A stretch of 11,688 nucleotides of DNA from JBGPOS01 sp041488155. GTDB taxonomy: Bacteria > Chloroflexota > Dehalococcoidia > Tepidiformales > Tepidiformaceae. How positions within the stretch are numbered: the first letter of the stretch is position 1; every line of letters starts with the position of its first letter. A model generated the notes under the pieces. It was given only the letters and a program-made list of their open reading frames with translations, was not told the origin of the DNA and ran no database searches. A program made the position numbers and the translations under genes. This document shows positions 1-3,944 of the stretch, in pieces. The DNA is taken from positions 1-11,688 of the forward strand of contig JBGPOS010000087.1 of the NCBI GenBank assembly GCA_041488155.1, written 5' to 3'.

Positions 1-51
1 AGAGGTCTCCATGGCCGGAAGTTAGACACCGCCATGCTAAAGGAGGCCTCT
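1..51. other. Imperfect inverted repeat at the left edge
   Basis: Positions 1-10 (AGAGGTCTCC) pair with 42-51 (GGAGGCCTCT) over 10 bp with one G-U wobble, and inside them ATGGC (11-15) pairs with GCCAT (31-35). The result is a two-part stem-loop. No T tract follows on the + strand, so a standard intrinsic terminator is not supported. It could be the end of a structured element that continues left of the window, or chance. No protein-coding gene is convincing in 1-226; the short reading frames there lack a ribosome-binding site and family resemblance. Confidence 0.4.
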
Positions 52-101
52 CTCTCCATTCCCACACCCCTGACCCTCGACCCTCTCGGCAATTGCGTAT
101 A

Positions 102-130
102 CAGATACCCGACTGTCTCGCAGGTATCTG
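102..130. promoter_or_regulatory. 8-bp inverted repeat upstream of rnhB (operator-like)
   Basis: CAGATACC (102-109) and GGTATCTG (123-130) are perfect inverted repeats separated by 13 nt, so the half-site centres lie 21 bp apart, two helical turns. This spacing suits a dimeric repressor operator or an RNA hairpin. It is about 100 bp upstream of rnhB. The function is inferred; only the symmetry is seen. Confidence 0.4.
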
Positions 131-142
131 AACTCGTTCAGT

Positions 143-190
143 CGCCCCGTCGCCACGTCGCCCATTCGCCCACTCGCCCACGCGCCCCGT
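143..190. repeat. Six degenerate octamer repeats (CGCCCNNN)
   Basis: Six consecutive 8-nt units: CGCCCCGT, CGCCACGT, CGCCCATT, CGCCCACT, CGCCCACG, CGCCCCGT. The CGCCCCGT unit is the same as the perfect units of the array at 1765-1796. The array ends 4 nt before a candidate -10 box (195-200) upstream of rnhB. Confidence 0.8.
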
Positions 191-194
191 CTGG

Positions 195-200
195 CATAAC
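195..200 (+). promoter_or_regulatory. Candidate -10 box for rnhB-yraN
   Basis: CATAAC with an upstream TG (TGGCATAAC) lies 26 nt before the rnhB ATG. No recognisable -35 box is present, because the expected position is inside the octamer array. This is a weak assignment. Confidence 0.3.
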
Positions 201-226
201 TCGCCCCGCTGAGTGAAGCTTTCCCC

Positions 227-892
227 ATGCTCGCGGTCGACAGCCCGTTCGAGACGTACCATCTCGCCATGGCCGGGCCCATCCCCACCCTCCGCTTCGA
301 ACGCCAGGCCTGGCGCGCCGGCGCCTACTGGGTCGCCGGCGTCGACGAAGTCGGCGTCGGACCCCTCGCCGGGCCCGTCACCGCCGCCTGCGTCGCCCTC
401 CCCCCGAAGCGCCGCTTCGCCTGGTACAAGCTCGTCCGCGACTCCAAGGTCCTCCCCCGCGAGACCCGCGAGGTCCTCGCCGCCCAGATCCAGGCCACCG
501 TCCCCTACGCCATCGGCTGGGCCTCCGTCGAAGAGATCGACCGGATCAACATCCTCCAGGCCCGCAAGCTCTGCATGGTCCGCGCCTTCGAACAGCTGTC
601 CGTGACCCCCGACGCCATCATCTCCGACGCCCTGGATCTTCCCCTCCCTAACGTCCGCCCCGTCATCGACGGAGACGCCCTCAGCGTCGCCGTCGCCGCA
701 GCCTCCATCGTCGCTAAGGTCGCGCGCGACGCCCTCATGTTCGACCTCTGCGCGCGCTACCCCGGCTACGGCTTCTGCCACAACAAGGGCTATCCAACTC
801 CTGAGCACAAACGCCTCCTCCTCCATCGCGGCCCCTGCGAGATCCACCGCCGCAGCTTCGCCCCGGTCGCCCAGCTCTGCTTCCGATGGTGA
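227..892 (+). CDS. rnhB: Ribonuclease HII
   Basis: A 221-aa ribonuclease HII, the cytosolic enzyme that nicks 5' of single ribonucleotides in DNA and degrades RNA in RNA:DNA hybrids. The metal-binding carboxylates are all present: D40 and E41 in the GVDE motif, D150 in the DGD segment, and D168 in the AAASIVAKVARD segment. The C-terminal YGFCHNKGYPTPEH and HRRSFAPV motifs are also intact. Odd point: the GRG motif that reads the ribonucleotide junction is G43-V44-G45 here, with the arginine missing. The ATG at 227 is preferred because codons between it and the in-frame ATG at 269 show the local C/G-ending bias; no strong ribosome-binding site separates the two starts. The gene overlaps yraN by 7 nt (ATGGTGA), so the two are co-transcribed and probably translationally coupled, a pairing common in bacteria. 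Confidence 0.95.
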   Translation: MLAVDSPFETYHLAMAGPIPTLRFERQAWRAGAYWVAGVDEVGVGPLAGPVTAACVALPPKRRFAWYKLVRDSKVLPRETREVLAAQIQATVPYAIGWASVEEIDRINILQARKLCMVRAFEQLSVTPDAIISDALDLPLPNVRPVIDGDALSVAVAAASIVAKVARDALMFDLCARYPGYGFCHNKGYPTPEHKRLLLHRGPCEIHRRSFAPVAQLCFRW

Positions 893-1254
893 CCGCCCGT
901 CAGCGCCTCGGCGACTTCGGCGAACGCGTCGCCGCCCATCGCCTCGAATCCGCCGGCATGACGATCATCGCCCGCAACGTCCGCACCCGTGGCGGCGAAA
1001 TCGACCTCGTCGCCCTCGACGGCAACGACCTCGTCTTCGTCGAGGTCCGCACCCGCCGCGCCGTCCCCGGCCTCGCCGCCGAGTCCCTCAAGCCACCCAA
1101 GCTCCGGCGCATGTGGCAGTGCGCCATGGACTACTGCGAAACCAACGCCCTCGCCCCCGAACGCGCCCGCATCGACATCCTCAGCATCGACCTCGCCCCC
1201 AACGGCGCCCCCGCCACCATCGAACACTTCCGCGGCATCGAAATCCCCGACTAA
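886..1254 (+). CDS. yraN: YraN / UPF0102 family putative endonuclease
   Basis: A 122-aa member of the UPF0102 (YraN) family, predicted Holliday-junction-resolvase-like nucleases of the restriction-endonuclease fold whose cellular role is unsettled. The N-terminal helix LGDFGERVAAHRLESAG and the nuclease core are visible: GGEID (E38, D40) followed by LVFVEVRTRR (E53). The usual lysine of the E-x-K catalytic motif is R55, a substitution seen elsewhere in the family, so activity is not excluded. Length is normal for the family. The ATG lies inside the last codons of rnhB, which supports translational coupling and a shared role in genome maintenance. After the stop the DNA turns into repeats (1271-1382). 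Confidence 0.92.
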   Translation: MVTARQRLGDFGERVAAHRLESAGMTIIARNVRTRGGEIDLVALDGNDLVFVEVRTRRAVPGLAAESLKPPKLRRMWQCAMDYCETNALAPERARIDILSIDLAPNGAPATIEHFRGIEIPD

Positions 1255-1270
1255 TCCCCCGCCCGCGTCT

Positions 1271-1311
1271 CCCCTCGCCCGGCGCACCGGGAGAGGGGCC
1301 AGGGGTGAGGG
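1271..1311. repeat. REP-like GC-rich palindrome, copy 1
   Basis: Stem arms 1271-1282 and 1287-1298 pair over 12 positions with one mismatch around a CGCA loop, then a tail CAGGGGTGAGGG (1300-1311) follows. The right arm plus tail matches the second copy at 2498-2541 under the shared form CGGGAGARGGGGCC followed by an RGGGG-TGAGGG tail. Such G-rich palindromes with a GGTGAGGG tail are dispersed in many high-GC genomes. It lies just downstream of yraN and may also act as a transcription or mRNA-end hairpin. Confidence 0.75.
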
Positions 1312-1312
1312 C

Positions 1313-1382
1313 CAGTCCTCAGTCCTCAGTCCTCAGTCCTCAGTCCTCAGTCCTCAGTCCTCAGTCCTCAGTCCTAAGTCCT
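1313..1382. repeat. Heptamer tandem array, nine CAGTCCT units plus one variant
   Basis: Nine perfect CAGTCCT units run from 1313 to 1375, followed by one AAGTCCT unit (1376-1382). The array starts 2 nt after the REP-like tail and ends 10 nt before the -10 box of the FmdB gene. It resembles the short tandemly repeated repetitive (STRR) heptamers described in cyanobacteria. It is likely to vary in copy number by slippage. Confidence 0.95.
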
Positions 1383-1392
1383 TCGTCTGCGC

Positions 1393-1398
1393 TACGAT
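1393..1398 (+). promoter_or_regulatory. -10 box for the FmdB gene, near-leaderless start
   Basis: TACGAT ends 9 nt before the ATG at 1408, so transcription would begin within about 3 nt of the start codon. There is no Shine-Dalgarno sequence in this spacer (TGATCCGCC), which fits a leaderless mRNA. The same TACGAT box precedes the gene at 9635. Confidence 0.55.
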
Positions 1399-1407
1399 TG
1401 ATCCGCC

Positions 1408-1755
1408 ATGCCCATCTACGAATTCCGCTGCGACGACTGCCGCAAGGTGACCAACCACTTCACCCGCAAGATCGACACCGAGCTTACCGTCGCCTGCGAG
1501 CACTGCAGCAGCCCGAAGACCTCGCGCATGGTCTCGAAGTTCGGCCGCACCTACAGCCGCGCCGACATCATCGAACGCTTCGGCGACCCCTCCGACGCCG
1601 GTGGCGGCCCCGACGCCTACCGTGACCCCCGGCAGATCGGCACCTGGGTCGAAAAGCGCTTCGAGCAATACGGGATGGACCTCCCCGAAGGCGCCCGCGA
1701 AATGATCGACGCGGCCCGCGACGGCGACTTCCCCGACCCCGTCAAAGACCTCTAG
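1408..1755 (+). CDS. FmdB-type zinc-ribbon protein
   Basis: A 115-aa protein whose N-terminus is the FmdB/CxxC_CxxC_SSSS zinc ribbon: MPIYEFRCDDC followed by a second knuckle, with C8/C11 and C30/C33 as the four zinc ligands. The family is named after FmdB, proposed as a regulator of formamidase genes, but most members have no tested function. After the ribbon (residues 1-45) comes a polar, charged region with a segment rich in Gly, Asp and Pro (DPSDAGGGPD) and an amphipathic C-terminus; I do not recognise a second domain. The extension makes it longer than the common 70-100 aa members. It appears to be transcribed alone and translated from a leaderless message, judged from TACGAT 9 nt before the ATG and the lack of a ribosome-binding site. 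Confidence 0.88.
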   Translation: MPIYEFRCDDCRKVTNHFTRKIDTELTVACEHCSSPKTSRMVSKFGRTYSRADIIERFGDPSDAGGGPDAYRDPRQIGTWVEKRFEQYGMDLPEGAREMIDAARDGDFPDPVKDL

Positions 1756-1764
1756 TAGAGTCCT

Positions 1765-1831
1765 CGCCCCGTCGCCCCGTCGCCCCGTCGCCCCGTCGCC
1801 GTCTGTCCCCTGTCCCCTGTAACCTGTCCCC
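1765..1831. repeat. Compound array: four octamers then four heptamers
   Basis: Four perfect CGCCCCGT octamers (1765-1796) are followed after a partial unit by heptamers TGTCCCC (1804-1810), TGTCCCC (1811-1817), TGTAACC (1818-1824) and TGTCCCC (1825-1831). The octamer is the same word as at 143-150 and 183-190. The array fills most of the gap between the FmdB gene and the translin-like gene, and its one variant heptamer supplies a -10-like hexamer (1820-1825). Confidence 0.9.
1820..1825 (+). promoter_or_regulatory. -10-like box inside a repeat, for the translin-like gene
   Basis: TAACCT lies 10 nt before the TTG start at 1836, the same geometry as the other leaderless candidates here. It exists only because the third heptamer is TGTAACC instead of TGTCCCC. 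No -35 box is visible. Confidence 0.4.
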
Positions 1832-1835
1832 TACA

Positions 1836-2474
1836 TTGCCCGACACCTCGCCCCTCGACACGATCATCCCTCGCATCCTCGAACACTTCGCCGAGAAAAA
1901 CGCGGCGCGCGAAAAGGCCCTGGCCGCGAGCCGCACCCTCATCCGCCTGAGCGCCAACAGCATCCGCGCCGTCCACCGCGGCGAATTCGGACGCGCCGCC
2001 GCCATGCTCGATGACGCCCGCGCCGTCCGCGACGAAGCGGTCGCCGCCCTCCGGGGCCACGCCGACATCTACCACGCCGGCTTCCTCCACGACGCCCAGA
2101 AGGAGTACGCCGAAGCCCGCACCACCCTCGCCCTCCTCACCGGCGGCGCCATCCCCTCGCCCGAAGAGCTCGGCGTCGAATACCCGGCCTACCTCAACGG
2201 CATCGCTGAGGCCGTCGGCGAGCTCCGCCGCATGGTCCTCGACCTTCTCCGCAGCGGCCGCTTCGAAGGCTGCGAAGACCTCCTCCAGGCCATGGACGAC
2301 ATCTACTCCGTCCTCGTCACGATCGACTTCCCCGATGCCATGACCGGCGGCCTCCGCCGCACCACCGACCAGACCCGCGGCATCCTCGAAAAGACCCGCG
2401 GCGACCTCACCATGGCCGCCATGCTCCGCAACGGCGCTCCCGGCCAGCAGGCTCCCGACGCCGGCACCGACTGA
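1836..2474 (+). CDS. Translin/TRAX family protein, TRAX-like nuclease candidate
   Basis: A 212-aa all-helical protein of the translin/TRAX family, whose eukaryotic members form an octameric RNA/ssDNA-binding barrel (the C3PO endoribonuclease) and whose archaeal members form homo-oligomeric RNases. Diagnostic segments are QKEYAEA (E90, E93) and YLNGIAEAVGELRRMVLD (E125, E129), which align with the EYVEA and GVADLTGELMR motifs holding the catalytic acids of TRAX. All four acidic positions are kept, with Asp replaced by Glu at 125, so nuclease activity is plausible. Length is close to the family norm; the last 15 residues are a disordered Pro/Ala tail. The start is TTG at 1836, since no ATG or GTG lies nearby in frame and TAACCT sits 10 nt upstream, suggesting a leaderless message. 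It is monocistronic and convergent with the gene ending at 2547. Confidence 0.85.
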   Translation: MPDTSPLDTIIPRILEHFAEKNAAREKALAASRTLIRLSANSIRAVHRGEFGRAAAMLDDARAVRDEAVAALRGHADIYHAGFLHDAQKEYAEARTTLALLTGGAIPSPEELGVEYPAYLNGIAEAVGELRRMVLDLLRSGRFEGCEDLLQAMDDIYSVLVTIDFPDAMTGGLRRTTDQTRGILEKTRGDLTMAAMLRNGAPGQQAPDAGTD

Positions 2475-2497
2475 AGAGACGACCCGCTTGATACGCT

Positions 2498-2541
2498 CCC
2501 CTTCTCCCGAAGCTTCGGGAGAAGGGGCCGGGGGATGAGGG
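2498..2541. repeat. REP-like palindrome copy 2, likely bidirectional terminator
   Basis: 2498-2512 and 2513-2527 form a perfect 15-bp palindrome (CCCCTTCTCCCGAAG and its complement), followed by the tail CCGGGGGATGAGGG to 2541. The arm and tail match the element at 1271-1311. It sits exactly between two converging genes (stops at 2474 and 2549-2547), so as RNA it would form a strong hairpin at the 3' end of both transcripts. No U tract follows, so termination is inferred from position. Confidence 0.8.
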
Positions 2542-2546
2542 AGTCG

Positions 2547-3002
2547 CTACCCTTCCACAAGAAGCGCGATAACCGCCACCGCCGCGACGGTTACCCCGCA
2601 GCCCACCACCACCGCCGCGATCGCCCTCACAAACACGCGCGAAGGGGTCCTCGGCGTTACGGCTTCTGCGGCGCCCGCCGCCGCTCCCAGCGGCACAAGC
2701 GCCCACCCCGCACCCACGTTGAACAACATCGCCCCGGCGAACAAGACGAGGGCGCAAGCGAACGGCGAAGTCCAGGCCCCAACCCTCTCCGGGATCGGGA
2801 CGAGTGACGCCAGGAGCACCACCGCCAGGGCCACCGTGAAGACCTGCGTCCTATCGTATGACTGGTCGAAGGCCACCGAAATCGCGATGGCCGCCGCCGC
2901 GACTCGTCCCGTAAGCGAAGCGGCACGCGCGACACCGCTGGTGACAACGTCCCTCGTCCGTTCCAGCGGATTCCGGCTGAGCAACTGAAGCTGCTCAGTC
3001 AT
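2547..3002 (-). CDS. Small multi-pass membrane protein of unknown function
   Basis: A 151-aa protein with no family I recognise. After a short charged cytoplasmic N-terminus (residues 1-25) there are about four hydrophobic segments, near residues 27-46, 53-70, 80-115 (possibly two passes) and 123-147, ending at the membrane. The ATG at 3002 is chosen over an upstream in-frame ATG at 3053. It has a good GGAGG ribosome-binding site 7 nt away and overlaps the stop of the upstream DM13 gene as ATGA, so it is the second gene of a two-gene operon and translationally coupled. The context suggests it works beside the membrane-anchored DM13 protein, but nothing in its sequence names a substrate or a cofactor. 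Confidence 0.75.
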   Translation of the reverse strand: MTEQLQLLSRNPLERTRDVVTSGVARAASLTGRVAAAAIAISVAFDQSYDRTQVFTVALAVVLLASLVPIPERVGAWTSPFACALVLFAGAMLFNVGAGWALVPLGAAAGAAEAVTPRTPSRVFVRAIAAVVVGCGVTVAAVAVIALLVEG

Positions 3003-3730
3003 GGCGTTGCCTCCAGACTCGCGCTCGCGAATACCACCTTGAAACTCCGGCACCAGATGATCACGCTCCGGTACTTCGAAGGATCTGTCCCCGCAGGCAC
3101 CGCGTAGTTGACATTCCCGTCGGTCGCCCGCACCCGCCCGAGGTCGAGGCCGGCGCTCGCCGCCGCGTTGCTGGCGTCGCGCTCCGTGCTCAGGATGACG
3201 AAGATGTCCGGCCCGTTCGTGACCGAGAAGTTTTCGAATCGCAGCACCAGCGCTCCGCTCGCGTCGCGCAGCAGCTTCGCCACGCCCTTCCCGTTGTGAC
3301 CCGGCTCCCCGTCGCGGAACTGCCCTTGCGCAAGCACCCCAACCTTCGGCCCCGCCGCGGTCGGTGTAGCAGTTGGCGCCGCGGGCGACGCTGGCGCAGT
3401 GGTCGCCGTGGGCTGGGCCGTCGGGTTGCCTGCCGCCTTCGTCGCAGGGGTCGTAGCAGCGACCCCACTCTCCTGGGTACGCGTTGCGTCTGGACGCGGC
3501 TCGCCGGACTGTGCTCCCCCCGGGGCCGCTTGTCCCCCTGCCCCTCCGCTCGGCTCCGCGCCTTTCTCAAGCGCCGATGCCGCCAGCGGGTCAGCCTCGT
3601 TCAGGTAGACCCGCTCGAAATACGGCCCGATGAGCACGTTCACCAGCAGCGCCAGAACCGCCGCGGTCGCCAGGACCGCAACCGTGGAGACGTACCAGGG
3701 AACCTTCGAGATCATTCGCCCCAACACCAT
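2999..3730 (-). CDS. Membrane-anchored DM13 domain protein
   Basis: A 243-aa protein with one N-terminal membrane anchor (about residues 12-34), a long Ala/Pro/Thr/Gly-rich linker (about 55-128) and a C-terminal DM13 domain (about 136-241). The domain shows the hallmark blocks GQFRDGEPGHNGKGVAKLL, LRFENFSVTNGPDIFVILS, NYAVPAGTDPSKYRSV and IIWCRSFKVVFASASL, including the invariant cysteine (C227). DM13 is an extracytoplasmic beta-rich domain proposed on comparative grounds to take part in redox reactions or electron transfer; this is not proven. The protein should sit outside the cell membrane. It is the first gene of an operon, overlapping the small membrane protein by 4 nt, and is divergent from the pyrophosphatase gene. 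The ATG at 3730 has only a weak GGGGG ribosome-binding site; the in-frame ATG at 3715 is an alternative. Confidence 0.87.
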   Translation of the reverse strand: MVLGRMISKVPWYVSTVAVLATAAVLALLVNVLIGPYFERVYLNEADPLAASALEKGAEPSGGAGGQAAPGGAQSGEPRPDATRTQESGVAATTPATKAAGNPTAQPTATTAPASPAAPTATPTAAGPKVGVLAQGQFRDGEPGHNGKGVAKLLRDASGALVLRFENFSVTNGPDIFVILSTERDASNAAASAGLDLGRVRATDGNVNYAVPAGTDPSKYRSVIIWCRSFKVVFASASLEATP

Positions 3731-3944
3731 CAGTACCCCCGTTCTTCTCTCAGCCTAGCGACGGCGCGGGGCGCCAAAGAGAACGGATTTCTTACGACTC
3801 GGCCGCTCCGCCCGCGTGTTTCCCCGTAATTGACCCGACTGCTAGACTCCTCCACGCTTCGGCGCGTCGCGAGGGCGGCCGTTGGTTACTCATGCCCTCC
3901 GGCCCGCCAGTCCACGGCAGAGCACATTCAGAGGGGGAGCCCCA
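3731..3944. promoter_or_regulatory. Divergent intergenic region between the DM13 operon and the pyrophosphatase
   Basis: This 214-bp gap must hold both promoters. Weak candidates are TAGGCT on the minus strand (3757-3752) and TAGACT on the plus strand (3843-3848); neither has a good -35 box at 16-18 bp. A TTGACC at 3830 is only 7 nt from TAGACT and cannot pair with it. The only clear signal is the ribosome-binding stretch GAGGGGGAG (3931-3939) of the pyrophosphatase. Confidence 0.4.

Noticed and set aside
1048..1053. YraN catalytic lysine replaced by arginine (R55) as a sign of inactivation
   Set aside because: Arginine occurs at this position in other family members and the acidic residues are kept, so it is not noteworthy alone.
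1313..1382. CRISPR-like array
   Set aside because: The units are 7 nt and contiguous with no spacers; it is a simple tandem repeat.
2535..2988. Plus-strand open frames opposite the small membrane protein
   Set aside because: They lack ribosome-binding sites and their translations are Arg/His/Pro-rich shadows. The minus frame has a coupled start and clear hydrophobic segments.
3882..3944. 21-residue upstream extension of the pyrophosphatase
   Set aside because: The ATG at 3945 has a strong ribosome-binding site and gives the standard family N-terminus.
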